Shown one piece after another: positions 36,219 to 45,318 of a DNA stretch of 64,000 bases; position 1 is the first letter of the stretch, and every line of letters starts with the position of its first letter. The stretch is taken from the NCBI GenBank assembly GCA_946479785.1, contig CAMLHQ010000002.1, positions 18,079 through 82,078 on the forward strand, written 5' to 3'. A model generated the notes under the pieces. That model saw only the letters and a program-made list of their open reading frames with translations. It made no database searches and was not told the origin of the DNA. The position numbers and the translations under genes are program-made. This stretch comes from an uncultured Nitrospira sp. GTDB lineage: Bacteria > Nitrospirota > Nitrospiria > Nitrospirales > Nitrospiraceae.

Positions 36219-36632
36219 TTAGATCTTCACACGTTGCTTGATTTCCTCGCGCAGCGCGTCACGCTCTCGTTCCAGCCATAACTCAAGTCTCGCAAACAGA
36301 TGGGCCGACGGCCCTGCGAACGGAGCCACGACCACGTCAGCACGTCCGGACAGCAAGCCGTCCTGATCGGCGATCCGCAATTTCTCATCCGCAATCTTCC
36401 TGGTGAGAAGCTGCGAGACAAGCAGTTGCTGCCCCGGTGAGCCCGCGACGGGGCCAAGTATTTTGCCGCGCAGCACGTCGAGTTCTTCCGCAATCCCCAC
36501 CTTCACACGTACCGCATGGGGCATCGGCCAATGCGGCCGCTGGATGGAATAGTCGTAAGAAAACACCGGTTCCCTCGGCTCTCGAAACGGACCGGCTACA
36601 CCGATAATCTTGATCGCATTCGTCGTCGCCAT
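36219..36632 (-). CDS. unknown soluble protein
   Basis: A 137-residue protein with no membrane segment or signal. It begins MATTNAIKIIGVAGPFREP and ends in a long charged helix (LFARLELWLERERDALREE). It may bind another protein or nucleic acid, but nothing supports a function. It lies 13 bases downstream of hemY on the same strand, so it is probably the last gene of the heme operon. Confidence 0.65.
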   Translation of the reverse strand: MATTNAIKIIGVAGPFREPREPVFSYDYSIQRPHWPMPHAVRVKVGIAEELDVLRGKILGPVAGSPGQQLLVSQLLTRKIADEKLRIADQDGLLSGRADVVVAPFAGPSAHLFARLELWLERERDALREEIKQRVKI

Positions 36633-36645
36633 TTAGTCTGTTCCT

Positions 36646-38094
36646 TTATATACGCTCCCCTAAGAGGGACCTCACGACCTTGTCTGCCGCGGTATCTCCA
36701 TGACGGATACAATCCGGAATGCCGACACCGCGGTAGGCCGCGCCGGTAAGGACCAACCCCCCGTAACGGCTCAATGCTCCCTCGGCTTGCTCCAAGCGTT
36801 CTAAGTGTCCCAGCTGATACTGCGGCATCGCCTTCATCCAGCGATTCACTTCCACATAGGTGGGTTCCGTTGTCACGCCGCAGATCTGCCGGAGTTCGGC
36901 TTTAACCCGGCTCACGAGTGCCTGGTCGTCGAGTTGCAAGATCGCCTCGCGCCCAACTCCGCCGACATAACAACGGACCATCAATTGATCCGGCGGCGCA
37001 CGGTGCGGCCACTTGATCGACGTCCAAGTCGCCGCAATCAGATCCCGATGTTCGACTCGCGGGACGACAAAACCAAACCCTTGCACTGCTCCACCAATCA
37101 CGGAAGCAGGATAGACTAACGCGATCGTCGCAGTCGAGGCGTAGGGGATCATGTCCAGCAGGCCACTTGCGATCGGCGTCAGGGGCCGCAAGAGATCCGC
37201 CGATACATAAGCCGGCGTCGCCAAGACGAGGCTGTCGACGGAGAGGGCCGAACCATCGTCGAGCATGACATCGTACGTCCAGCGACCCAGCTGATGGGAT
37301 CGCACACGCAAGGATTCCACTGCCACACCGCTTCGGAGCGTGACGCCCTGATCGGTCAATCGCCGAACCAGTGCCGTGACGAGCTCCTCAAGACCATTCT
37401 TGAGGCTGACGAACATTGTCCGCTTAGGGCTGGCCTTGGGCTCTCCTATTCCGGTTGCCTGCGCCGTCATCATGCCGCGGATCACGCTGCCGTGCTCCTG
37501 TTCTAATTCAAGAAACCGCGGAAACGTGGCCTTGAGGCTCATCTGCTCGGCATCACCCGCATAGATGCCGGCCATCAACGGTTCCATCATACGTTCAAAG
37601 GCCTGCCGACCGAACCGGCGTCGAAAAAACGAAGCGAGCGATTCATCTCCTGTCGGGCGCTTCGCCGGCATGACGAGGTCCAGTCCCATGCGGGTGAGGC
37701 CGCTGACCGTCAGCAACCCGCTTTTCAGGAAGGGTCCAATCTGCCCCGGCGAAATGACGACCAGCCCCTCGGGTAATTCCCGCAGCTTTCCACCTGAATA
37801 GACTGAGGCCTTCTTCCCCGTTTCGTTCGTGTTGATAAGCTGACCGGTGAGACCGAGTTTCTCAACGAGCTGCAGGCCGGCCGGTTTATTTGACAGGAAG
37901 GAATCCGGTCCGGCTTCCGTCACGAGATCGCCGATCCGGTGCGTGACGATCTTGCCACCCCAGGCAGGACCGGCATCCAGCACCGTACAACGGATTGACA
38001 GACCGGCCGTGGAAGCACGCTCCGAGAGCGCAAAGGCTGTCGCTAAACCCGAAATGCCTCCACCGACTATCGCGACAGTGCGAGGATTGCTCAC
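36646..38094 (-). CDS. hemY: protoporphyrinogen/coproporphyrinogen oxidase (HemY type)
   Basis: A FAD-dependent oxidase that turns porphyrinogen into porphyrin before iron insertion. The 482-residue product has the FAD Rossmann motif VAIVGGGISGLATAFAL at its start, the segment WGGKIVTH, and the C-terminal FAD motif GLVLTGAAYRGVGIPDCIRHG. Length is normal. The stop of hemH overlaps the start of this gene by 4 bases. Whether it works on proto- or coproporphyrinogen cannot be fixed without a phylogeny. Confidence 0.95.
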   Translation of the reverse strand: MSNPRTVAIVGGGISGLATAFALSERASTAGLSIRCTVLDAGPAWGGKIVTHRIGDLVTEAGPDSFLSNKPAGLQLVEKLGLTGQLINTNETGKKASVYSGGKLRELPEGLVVISPGQIGPFLKSGLLTVSGLTRMGLDLVMPAKRPTGDESLASFFRRRFGRQAFERMMEPLMAGIYAGDAEQMSLKATFPRFLELEQEHGSVIRGMMTAQATGIGEPKASPKRTMFVSLKNGLEELVTALVRRLTDQGVTLRSGVAVESLRVRSHQLGRWTYDVMLDDGSALSVDSLVLATPAYVSADLLRPLTPIASGLLDMIPYASTATIALVYPASVIGGAVQGFGFVVPRVEHRDLIAATWTSIKWPHRAPPDQLMVRCYVGGVGREAILQLDDQALVSRVKAELRQICGVTTEPTYVEVNRWMKAMPQYQLGHLERLEQAEGALSRYGGLVLTGAAYRGVGIPDCIRHGDTAADKVVRSLLGERI

Positions 38095-39041
38095 GACGGG
38101 ATCGTCAGAGATGATTCGTGCGCGGTCAGCACATCGACTAAAATCTCAATCATCGCGGGAGAATCATTGAGCATGGCGATTCGCTCCAACTGCATACCTC
38201 GGCTCACCGCCAGCTGCTTCAGCTCAATATCGATATCGTAGAGCGTTTCGACATGGTCGCAAAGAAACCCGATCGGCGCGACAAGGACCTGGCGACGACC
38301 TGCCAGGCTCAACTCTCCAATGGCCGACTCCACGGTCGGTCCCAGCCACTGTTCGCCGGACCGTCCCTGGCTCTGATAGGCGAATCTGGTCGGCTGACTC
38401 CCGAGCAGCACCGTCACGGCCTCAACCGTGCCCTTGACTTCGTCCGGGTAAGGATCTTTCATCGCGACGATTCGTTCCGGCAGACTGTGCGCCGTGAAAA
38501 GCACCGGAACGCTCTGACGCACCGCAGCAGGGAATTTCAAGAGTCCCTGCCGAACATTCTCGATTATCGCCGCGATCAGTTTCGGATGCCGGTTCCACGC
38601 TCCGATATAACTCACGGGACAATGGCTGTTCAGAGCCGCCTGCGCCTCTTCCACCTTTTTTCGATAAGCCCCTGTACTCAGAGACGATTGCTGCGGGGCC
38701 ATGCAAAAGCCGATGACATGCTCCGGCTCGTCTCGAAGTAACTCTGCATAGGCCTCCTTGATAAAAGGATGCCAATGCCGCAAGCCGACATAGACGCGAT
38801 AGCGTTCACGGCCTGACTCGTTCAAACGCGCTTCCAGTTTCTTGGCGACGTCTTTGGTGATGCCGACTGCCGGAGATTTCCCGCCGGTTGCCCGATAACG
38901 TTCGCGAATCTCCGCAACGAGTTCCGGAGGCGTCGGTCGTCCGCCGCGCACGTCGAGCAGAAACGGTTCGACATTGTCGAGACAGTCAGGACCTCCCATA
39001 GCCATGAGCAAGACCGCTATGGGTTTCTGTATGTGGGACAT
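38091..39041 (-). CDS. hemH: ferrochelatase
   Basis: Inserts iron into the porphyrin ring. The 316-residue product has the catalytic FTAHSLPERIV, the partner segment GFLCDHVETLYDIDIE, and VYVGLRHWHPFIKEA, all family signatures. The start MSHIQKPIAVLLMAMGGPD is typical. It follows hemE by 17 bases and overlaps hemY by ATGA. Substrate (protoporphyrin or coproporphyrin III) depends on which late pathway is used and is not settled by sequence alone. Confidence 0.96.
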   Translation of the reverse strand: MSHIQKPIAVLLMAMGGPDCLDNVEPFLLDVRGGRPTPPELVAEIRERYRATGGKSPAVGITKDVAKKLEARLNESGRERYRVYVGLRHWHPFIKEAYAELLRDEPEHVIGFCMAPQQSSLSTGAYRKKVEEAQAALNSHCPVSYIGAWNRHPKLIAAIIENVRQGLLKFPAAVRQSVPVLFTAHSLPERIVAMKDPYPDEVKGTVEAVTVLLGSQPTRFAYQSQGRSGEQWLGPTVESAIGELSLAGRRQVLVAPIGFLCDHVETLYDIDIELKQLAVSRGMQLERIAMLNDSPAMIEILVDVLTAHESSLTIPS

Positions 39042-39058
39042 GGCAATGGTGGCTGCTT

Positions 39059-40084
39059 CTACCGCTGGCTGAGTTTATGTATCATGTTGATCGCCGCCTC
39101 AACATGTTCGACAGGAGTTGTCGGCAGGATGCCATGGCCCAGATTGAAGATGTGTCCATTGCGATTACCGGCACGACGCAAAATATCCTCCACTCGGCGT
39201 TCGATTTCATGGAGCGGAGCATAGAGAGCGACCGGGTCGAGGTTCCCCTGCACGGCGCGATCATAGCCGATCATTGTCCAGGCCTCATCAAGATGAATCC
39301 GCCAATCAACGCCGATCACATCCCCACCCGCCTCGCGCATCTGCCGCAATATGGCTGTTGTCCCCGTGCCAAAATGAATCGAGGGCACGCCTTCCCGCTT
39401 GAGTCCCTCAAAGATCAGCTGCACGTGAGGCTTCACATATTCGGCATAGTCGCCGGCCGAAAGACAACCGACCCAGCTGTCGAAGAGTTGGACGGCCTGC
39501 GCGCCTGCACGGATCTGCCGGCGGAGATAGCCGGTCACGACGCGAGCCAACTTATCCATCAGTTTGTGCCAGACGTCAGGCTCGCGATACATCATCGATT
39601 TCGTCAACACATAATTGCGTGACCCGCCGCCTTCGATCGCATAGCTGGCCAACGTAAACGGCGCGCCGGCAAATCCAATCAACGGTACACGGCCGTTCAA
39701 AGCCTTACGCGTTTGCCGAATCGCCTCAGCCACGTACTCCAATTCAGTCCCATCGATGGCTTTGAGGCGTTCGACATCGGCCCGCTCGCGCACCGGATTG
39801 TGAATCACAGGTCCTTCCCCTTCCGAAAACTCGAGATTCAATCCCATGGCCTCAAGCGGCAGGAGAATGTCGGCGAAGATGATGGCGGCATCGAGCGGGA
39901 AACGGTCAATCGGTTGAAGTGTAACTTGCGCGGCCAGTTCGGGTGTCTTGCACAGAGCCAACATCGAGTGTCTTGCGCGTAAGGAACGATACTGGGCCAT
40001 GTAGCGTCCGGCCTGGCGCATGAACCAAACGGGTGTACAATCGACCGGCTCGCGGCGACAGGCTTTCAGGAAGCGATCGTTCAT
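39059..40084 (-). CDS. hemE: uroporphyrinogen decarboxylase
   Basis: Decarboxylates uroporphyrinogen III to coproporphyrinogen III, feeding the two downstream genes. The 341-residue product begins MNDRFLKACRREPVDCTPVW and has the conserved substrate-binding FMRQAGRYMAQYR, then FADILLPLEAMG and FAGAPFTLASY. It is the first gene of the hemE-hemH-hemY operon. The predicted transcription start lies only a few bases before the ATG, and no ribosome-binding site is visible. Confidence 0.97.
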   Translation of the reverse strand: MNDRFLKACRREPVDCTPVWFMRQAGRYMAQYRSLRARHSMLALCKTPELAAQVTLQPIDRFPLDAAIIFADILLPLEAMGLNLEFSEGEGPVIHNPVRERADVERLKAIDGTELEYVAEAIRQTRKALNGRVPLIGFAGAPFTLASYAIEGGGSRNYVLTKSMMYREPDVWHKLMDKLARVVTGYLRRQIRAGAQAVQLFDSWVGCLSAGDYAEYVKPHVQLIFEGLKREGVPSIHFGTGTTAILRQMREAGGDVIGVDWRIHLDEAWTMIGYDRAVQGNLDPVALYAPLHEIERRVEDILRRAGNRNGHIFNLGHGILPTTPVEHVEAAINMIHKLSQR

Positions 40085-40093
40085 AGGGTTGGC

Positions 40094-40123
40094 ATTCTAG
40101 GGGTGGCTCAGGGGGGGTGTCAA
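40094..40123 (-). promoter_or_regulatory. strong promoter of the heme operon
   Basis: On the minus strand, TTGACA (40123-40118) and TAGAAT (40099-40094) are separated by 18 bases. The predicted transcription start near 40087 is about 3 bases before the hemE ATG at 40084. Confidence 0.8.
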
Positions 40124-40172
40124 ACGAAGTCGGGTTGCTGAGGCTCAGCTAAGTGCGCGATTCCATTCCATG

Positions 40173-40238
40173 TAGACAGCCTCCCGCGATCCGCTACAAT
40201 TAATAAGGGTACCATTTGGAGTGGTTTGTATGTATAAT
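40173..40238 (+). promoter_or_regulatory. probable promoter(s) of the desaturase gene
   Basis: TAGACA (40173-40178) and TACAAT (40195-40200) have a 16-base spacer. A second TATAAT lies at 40233-40238 without a good -35. Either would serve the desaturase gene at 40395. The leader would be about 150-190 bases; no known riboswitch was recognised in it. Confidence 0.45.
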
Positions 40239-40394
40239 GTGCTCCCGTCGTTCAGGGCTCATGACGATGTTTTCGGATGAAGCCCTGGATCGTGCAACCT
40301 GCCTCGAGAACCACCCGTAAGTGCCGAGGCTTACTGAGATCCATAGAACTGTGTGTGCCTGGCCGCTGCGCTGGCCCTAACTGGAGGTATACGA

Positions 40395-41384
40395 ATGTCC
40401 GACGTGCGAATACTTTATCCGACCAAGGCTCAAGACCTCTGGTTTACCTTTTTGCGGTGGTTCGATTCTTGGGCCGGACTCGAATACATGAAAACGGACG
40501 GCGTCCCCAAGATGGACTGGTTCCGTTGTATTCCCATTATTGCCGTTCACGCCATGTGCTTGGGTGTCATCTGGGTCGGCATCAGCTGGATCGCCGTCGC
40601 CGTCGCCATCGCGTTTTATTTCGTCCGGATGTTCGCCATCACCGGATGGTATCACCGGTACTTCTCTCATCGAACGTTTAAGACGACCCGCGCATGCCAA
40701 TTGGCCTTCGCCATCCTGGGCGGGGCCTGCGCCCAGCGCGGCCCGCTCTGGTGGGCCGGCCATCATCGCCATCACCATATTGCATCCGACACAAAGGACG
40801 ATGTGCATTCACCGGCGCAGGGTGGATTCCTCTGGTCGCATATCGGATGGTTTACGTCGCAGACGCACTTTGCACCCCGTTTGAAAAGCATCACCGATTT
40901 CGCCAAGTATCCCGAGCTCCGGTTTCTGGACCGATTCGATATTCTCGTACCTACGATCACGGGGTTTGCGATGTTCGGCTTAGGAAAGCTGCTAGAAGCC
41001 TATGCGCCGGAACTCGGCACGAGCGGTCCGCAGATGTTGATCTGGGGGTTCTTTATTTCCACCGTCGCGCTCATTCACGGCACCTGCACGATCAACTCGC
41101 TCTCGCACGTCTACGGTTCGCAGCGCTATGACACCGGCGACGATAGCCGCAACAACTTCATCCTTGCGCTGATCACCATGGGAGAAGGCTGGCACAACAA
41201 CCACCATTTCTATCCGGCTTCAACGAGGCAGGGGTTCTATTGGTGGGAAATCGATATGACCTACTATTGCCTCAAAGCCATGGAATGGCTGGGCCTCGTA
41301 TGGGACATCAAGGATGTGCCCGTCTACGTGCGCGAGCAGAAAAACAAGCACGAAACGATCGCCGTACAGCTCACCGCGGGCTGA
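40395..41384 (+). CDS. membrane fatty-acyl desaturase (delta-9 type)
   Basis: The ATG at 40395 follows GGAGG. The 329-residue product has the three histidine boxes of diiron desaturases: HRYFSH, HHRHHH and HNNHH. Several membrane helices (about residues 47-75 and 180-225) flank them. Such enzymes put a cis double bond into acyl chains, often acyl-CoA or phospholipid-bound, and adjust membrane fluidity. No reductase partner is adjacent. Confidence 0.93.
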   Translation: MSDVRILYPTKAQDLWFTFLRWFDSWAGLEYMKTDGVPKMDWFRCIPIIAVHAMCLGVIWVGISWIAVAVAIAFYFVRMFAITGWYHRYFSHRTFKTTRACQLAFAILGGACAQRGPLWWAGHHRHHHIASDTKDDVHSPAQGGFLWSHIGWFTSQTHFAPRLKSITDFAKYPELRFLDRFDILVPTITGFAMFGLGKLLEAYAPELGTSGPQMLIWGFFISTVALIHGTCTINSLSHVYGSQRYDTGDDSRNNFILALITMGEGWHNNHHFYPASTRQGFYWWEIDMTYYCLKAMEWLGLVWDIKDVPVYVREQKNKHETIAVQLTAG

Positions 41385-41403
41385 GATACGGTCAAGGCTC
41401 TCA

Positions 41404-41871
41404 TCAGATCCAATCGGAGTCCTCGCGCTTCGGTCGCTCCGCTGCGCTTCCAGCCAAAGATTCGCGAATCAGCCGGCTTTGCTCGTCGATCGTACCCTGC
41501 TCTGCTTCCGGCACGATCCAGGCCTCGTCAGGTTTGAGTTCAAACCGATAATGGTTCGAACGGTCAGAAAACCATTCCACGTAGGGATGCGGCACGAGAT
41601 TGGGATGCGGATCGAATGAAATCAGGTTGACCGTTCCGACCTGCGGATTCTCCATATCGCCGATCACCTGAGCAGCCATCTCATCATCTTCAAAACTTCC
41701 ATTGCGGAATTGGATCACGTGGCCGGCGATGTCGTCCTTGAAGTTGCCTTTCAGATAGAGAACGACCGGACCGATGGCGGCGAAGACGATGCGCCCCACG
41801 ACCGTTCCTGCGATTCGGTTGTCGAGAAATCCCTCTTGTACCCAGCGGCCATTGGCGAATTTTTGAGCCAT
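41404..41871 (-). CDS. unknown soluble protein
   Basis: The ATG at 41871 has a GGAG site and gives a 155-residue product. It begins MAQKFANGRWVQEGFLDNR and includes a beta-rich stretch (VVLYLKGNFKDDIAGHVIQF) and an acidic, charged tail ending PKREDSDWI. No family recognised. It follows the DMT transporter gene by 16 bases on the same strand. Confidence 0.65.
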   Translation of the reverse strand: MAQKFANGRWVQEGFLDNRIAGTVVGRIVFAAIGPVVLYLKGNFKDDIAGHVIQFRNGSFEDDEMAAQVIGDMENPQVGTVNLISFDPHPNLVPHPYVEWFSDRSNHYRFELKPDEAWIVPEAEQGTIDEQSRLIRESLAGSAAERPKREDSDWI

Positions 41872-41887
41872 CGCACTCCGTCTTTGG

Positions 41888-42751
41888 TCACACCGGCTCG
41901 GTTGCACCTGCTACCGGCTGTTTCGGAGCCGACACAGACGCCCCGATAAGCACTGCCGTCAAAATCAGGCCGCTTCCAATCCAACCCTGGAGATCCAGCG
42001 TCTCACCCAGAAAATACCATGAGAGCCAGGCCGCGTAGGCCGGCTCCGAGGCAAAAACCAACGCGACTTGCTGGGCCGGAACCAACTGCTGCGCCCACAT
42101 CTGCACGGCGAAAGCACCGGTGGCTAATCCACCGGTCACGACAAGGCCAATCAACAACACCGTTGTCGGCATAAAAGCCTGCGCTGGGGCCTGTTCCCAC
42201 CCCATCATCGGCAGGAAGAGCAGCGTCACAGCGGTCATCTGCCACAGCAGCAGCGAAGGCGCATCGAACTGACGGGTAAACCGTTCGAGACAGACGATAT
42301 GCCCTGCGAACGCCGCCGCACAACCGATGGTCATTAGATCGCCGAGATTGATGGTCGCACTGGGTTTGACGAGGAGCCACAGACCGGCCATGGCAATCGT
42401 CGTGGCTACGATCACGCGGCGGTCGAACCGCCGCAGCATGAGCGGCACAATGATCACGTACAGGGCGGTCAGAAACGCGCTGTTCGAAGCACTGGTGTAG
42501 CGCAAGCCGACCGTTTGAAGGACGTACCCGAAGAACAGGAAGACCGTGGCGATGCCGCTGGCATACAAGACGTCCGGTTCTCGCCGAAGGCGATGACGCA
42601 CAAACCAAAACCAGACGGCGACCAAGAAGGTGCCCAAAAAAAATCGAAGACACAGAAACGACAGCGGCGGCATCTGTTCCAGCGCCGCCTTCGTTGCGGG
42701 AAACGTGGCACCCCAGATGAAGGTGGTAAGCAGTAGTGCAAGTCGAGGCAT
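41888..42751 (-). CDS. DMT-superfamily (EamA) transporter
   Basis: The 287-residue product has ten hydrophobic segments in two repeats, each with EamA-type features (FIWGATFPATKAALE near the start, and LVVTGGLATGAFAVQMWAQQL and PAYAAWLSWYFLGETLDL in the second half). This is the fold of drug/metabolite exporters. The start is the ATG at 42751 (a TTG lies one codon before it). The unknown gene at 41404-41871 follows. The substrate is not predictable. Confidence 0.92.
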   Translation of the reverse strand: MPRLALLLTTFIWGATFPATKAALEQMPPLSFLCLRFFLGTFLVAVWFWFVRHRLRREPDVLYASGIATVFLFFGYVLQTVGLRYTSASNSAFLTALYVIIVPLMLRRFDRRVIVATTIAMAGLWLLVKPSATINLGDLMTIGCAAAFAGHIVCLERFTRQFDAPSLLLWQMTAVTLLFLPMMGWEQAPAQAFMPTTVLLIGLVVTGGLATGAFAVQMWAQQLVPAQQVALVFASEPAYAAWLSWYFLGETLDLQGWIGSGLILTAVLIGASVSAPKQPVAGATEPV

Positions 42752-42828
42752 CAACAGGGTCAGGGATGAAGACTCAGTGCGATGACTGAGGTATCACGAC
42801 GAGCACGTCCGTACTCTCCTTGAATCAA

Positions 42829-43032
42829 CTATGGCTTGCAGAGGGGGCAGCGCCGAAGATCGGTCGGTCCCGCCTGCTCCATGGCCGCCAGCGCGCGTTC
42901 TTTATCCGGATAGTCGTACCAGCCGCCCTGCCAATAGTCGGTAGATGTTTGCGATGAGGGTACTTCCGAGCAACGGTCTTTGTGCAACGTCACCCGGTCG
43001 ATCGAATGGGCGACGTGAATCCAGTAAATCAT
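42829..43032 (-). CDS. small unknown protein
   Basis: The 67-residue product from the ATG at 43032 begins MIYWIHVAHSIDRVTLHKDR and ends RRCPLCKP, with a CxxC pair and another Cys earlier. It could bind a metal. No good ribosome-binding site is visible, and a longer in-frame start at 43182 would overlap the 58-residue gene upstream, so the exact 5' end is uncertain. Confidence 0.5.
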   Translation of the reverse strand: MIYWIHVAHSIDRVTLHKDRCSEVPSSQTSTDYWQGGWYDYPDKERALAAMEQAGPTDLRRCPLCKP

Positions 43033-43066
43033 TGATGTGTCGTAAGGGGTGAGACGCCTTACGTCT

Positions 43067-43243
43067 TCAAGGAAGGAGTTGCCATTCGTCCTTTTCGATG
43101 AACACCTTGACGCCAGTTTCCAATTTTTTGACGTCGTCTTTTTCGAACAGCCGAAAATACCGCTCGATCCGATCATCGTCATCGATCCGCTCTTCCTGCA
43201 TCATGCCAGTGTGACCTTTGTACCGTCGAATCAGCACCGCCAT
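43067..43243 (-). CDS. 58-residue charged protein
   Basis: A short gene with a strong ribosome-binding site (GAGGAGG) before the ATG at 43243. The product begins MAVLIRRYKGHTGMMQEER and is rich in Asp, Glu, Lys and Arg (DDDDRIERYFRLFEKDD). It is close upstream of the small CxxC protein. Function is unknown. Support comes from the ribosome-binding site and coding-like composition. Confidence 0.6.
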   Translation of the reverse strand: MAVLIRRYKGHTGMMQEERIDDDDRIERYFRLFEKDDVKKLETGVKVFIEKDEWQLLP

Positions 43244-43293
43244 CGAACATCCTCCTCTTCCAGTAATCCCCTAGTCTTCGAACCAGGCAGGTG

Positions 43294-43302
43294 TGGTACA
43301 AT
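43294..43302 (+). promoter_or_regulatory. extended -10 promoter of the FmdB-type gene
   Basis: TGGTACAAT fits TGnTATAAT with one change and lies in the divergent gap before the gene at 43373. The leader would be about 65 bases. Confidence 0.5.
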
Positions 43303-43372
43303 AAGGCAAAAGTTAACAGATGGTCAAGGGCGCGTTGTCACGCAGACCATCGATCATGGCAGGAGACTGACG

Positions 43373-43702
43373 ATGCCACTTTACGAATACCGGTGCGGGC
43401 GTTGCGAGAAGCAGTTCGATGTCACGCAGTCGGTCCATACCAGAGCTGAAGATACTGTCTGTCCATTCTGCCAAGCCCAAGAAGCCACGCGTCTTCTGTC
43501 ATCCTTCGTCTCGACCGTGAAAGGCGATCACAAACCCGGCTTCAAGGAAATGAACGCGTATAACATGTTGAACAAGCGTGCCGACAGCTTTTCCAAACTC
43601 CCGCCGTTGTTCGGCGCTCGCAGCGCGCCTCCGCCCATCGAGGATGTCTTCACGGGTTCTGAGTCTCAGCCCAAGAATCCTCCAGACAAGACGGGAAACT
43701 GA
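43373..43702 (+). CDS. FmdB-family zinc ribbon protein
   Basis: The 109-residue product begins MPLYEYRCGRCEKQF, the FmdB/CxxC zinc-ribbon signature, with a second pair in TVCPFCQAQ. The C-terminal half is unstructured and Pro/Ser-rich. The ATG follows AGGAG. The family is named from formamide-utilisation regulators, but its function here is open. A PstS-like gene follows 11 bases later. Confidence 0.9.
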   Translation: MPLYEYRCGRCEKQFDVTQSVHTRAEDTVCPFCQAQEATRLLSSFVSTVKGDHKPGFKEMNAYNMLNKRADSFSKLPPLFGARSAPPPIEDVFTGSESQPKNPPDKTGN

Positions 43703-43713
43703 TTTGTAGTCGC

Positions 43714-44607
43714 ATGGACTCCTTGAACCGTTCGTCTCGCCTCCAGGCTGTAACTCGAATCCACAGGTCAGGATATGGCATTTCCCTGCATCATGCCTTT
43801 CTGCTGTTTGCGAGCCTGAGCCTGGCCGCAGGTGCGGCCGTTCCATCGTTCGTCCTGGCCGAAGCATCCGGCAATCTCATTGTGACCGGCAATGGTCCAG
43901 AACTGACCACGATTGAATCCCTGGCCCGAGCCTTTGAGAAGGCGAACCCGCGCGCCTACGTCGATGTGGTCTGGGATGATCATTCCAAGCCGGTCGAGAT
44001 GGTTAAAGCCGGTGAAGCCCATCTCGCCGTGACCGGAGCCGAAGAAGCCGGACTGGCTTCCACCCAAATCGCCTGGGACGGCATCGGGATTCTCGTCAAC
44101 CTGTCGAACTTTACCAAAGAGGTGACCAAGCAACAGGTGGCCGACATCTTCTCCGGAAAAGTGAAAGAATGGTCCGATTTGGGCGGCCCGGAAACAAAGA
44201 TTCTCCTGATCGATCGGCCGAAAAACCAGAACATCCGCGAGGCGTTCGAGCGCCAGCTCGGCATCGACGGCAAGATTCCCACGAATGCGAAAGTCATCGC
44301 CAAGGACGACAAAGTCATCAAGACGGTCGTCGGCACACTGCCGCCGCTTTCCGCTGTCGCCTACATTTCACTGAGCCAGGGGTTGGCCGTGGTGACCAGC
44401 GGCGTGGCTGTCAGATTACTCCCTGTGGACAAGGTGGAACCGGAAGTGCCGACCGTGAAAGATGGACGTTATCCGCTGCGGCGGCCGGTCCTGCTGCTGG
44501 CAAAGAAGGACCCGAACCCGTTGGCGGACGCCTTCGGGCAATTCGCCCAATCTCCCGCGGGGCGGCAGATCATCGCCGAAACGTATATCCCGTTCGAGAA
44601 GAAATAA
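43714..44607 (+). CDS. PstS-like periplasmic substrate-binding protein
   Basis: The 297-residue product has a signal peptide (about residues 25-50, ending SFVLAEA) and a two-lobed binding fold. GNLIVTGNGPELTTIESLARAFEKANP is the usual first strand and helix in split form, and DIFSGKVKEWSDLGG matches the PstS-type block. No Pst permease genes are nearby, and the ligand-binding residues are not obviously phosphate-specific, so it may be a regulator or scavenger. An IPT/TIG protein gene follows. Confidence 0.85.
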   Translation: MDSLNRSSRLQAVTRIHRSGYGISLHHAFLLFASLSLAAGAAVPSFVLAEASGNLIVTGNGPELTTIESLARAFEKANPRAYVDVVWDDHSKPVEMVKAGEAHLAVTGAEEAGLASTQIAWDGIGILVNLSNFTKEVTKQQVADIFSGKVKEWSDLGGPETKILLIDRPKNQNIREAFERQLGIDGKIPTNAKVIAKDDKVIKTVVGTLPPLSAVAYISLSQGLAVVTSGVAVRLLPVDKVEPEVPTVKDGRYPLRRPVLLLAKKDPNPLADAFGQFAQSPAGRQIIAETYIPFEKK

Positions 44608-44635
44608 TGTGGCCTCATCGATGAAGGAGGATGTT

Positions 44636-45115
44636 ATGCAGACCCGGCAACTATCATTCCGTTTCATCATGTCTTGCATCGTGGGGCTGGCTGGACTGTG
44701 GATGGTACCGGTCCCGGCGTCCGGTGCAGAAGAGTCAAGCGACAAAGGTGCAGTCGTCGAAGGAGCCGGCTTCACGCTCTACGATATGGAATCCATCAAG
44801 GGATTCGACGAAAAGAAAATTGAGGGTGACCCGATCTGCGACCGGTCGAAGCGTCCGAAGATTCATAAAGTTGAACCGGACGAAGCCAAACCCGGCCAAA
44901 AGGTGACCATCAAGGGTGAAAATTTTGGAACCAAAGAGTGTTTTCACGGCGTGGCCTTCAGCGCGGCGGGCCCCGCCAAGATTGACTACAAATTCGTCAG
45001 CGACACCACCATCGAAGCGACGGTTCCTGATGTGAAGGCGGGCATGTCCTTCATCGACGTCGTCGCTGGCGGTGGCAACGCGCGGTCCAAAGGATTCTTG
45101 GTGCAGGCCAAATAG
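44636..45115 (+). CDS. exported IPT/TIG-domain protein
   Basis: The ATG at 44636 follows AAGGAGG. The 159-residue product has a signal peptide (about residues 1-32) and an Ig-like IPT/TIG domain starting PKIHKVEPDEAKPGQKVTIKG and ending FIDVVAGGG. A linker with two Cys (GDPICDRSKRP and KECFHG) may hold a disulfide. Such domains occur in surface and adhesive proteins. It is probably co-transcribed with the PstS-like gene and ends in a terminator. Confidence 0.85.
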   Translation: MQTRQLSFRFIMSCIVGLAGLWMVPVPASGAEESSDKGAVVEGAGFTLYDMESIKGFDEKKIEGDPICDRSKRPKIHKVEPDEAKPGQKVTIKGENFGTKECFHGVAFSAAGPAKIDYKFVSDTTIEATVPDVKAGMSFIDVVAGGGNARSKGFLVQAK

Positions 45116-45124
45116 ATTTTCTTA

Positions 45125-45160
45125 GGCAGAAACGGGAGATGCGAGCCCCCCGTTTCTGCC
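45125..45160 (+). terminator. stem-loop after the IPT/TIG gene
   Basis: Perfect 12-base arms GGCAGAAACGGG and CCCGTTTCTGCC around a 12-base loop, 9 bases after the stop. No T tract follows, so it may work as a stability or Rho-assisted element. Confidence 0.65.
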
Positions 45161-45318
45161 CCTTCTCAAGTCCTCAACAGCATCGTCCAGCCTCCCTGCA
45201 GACCTTCCTTCTGTCGTTCGCTCCCTCGACATTCCTCTTGATCTTATGCTAGCTTACGCGCTCCTTTTCGCCGGTTTGTTCGGAGCAGTGCGTGGTTGTA
45301 TTGGAGCACCAGAGGGAG

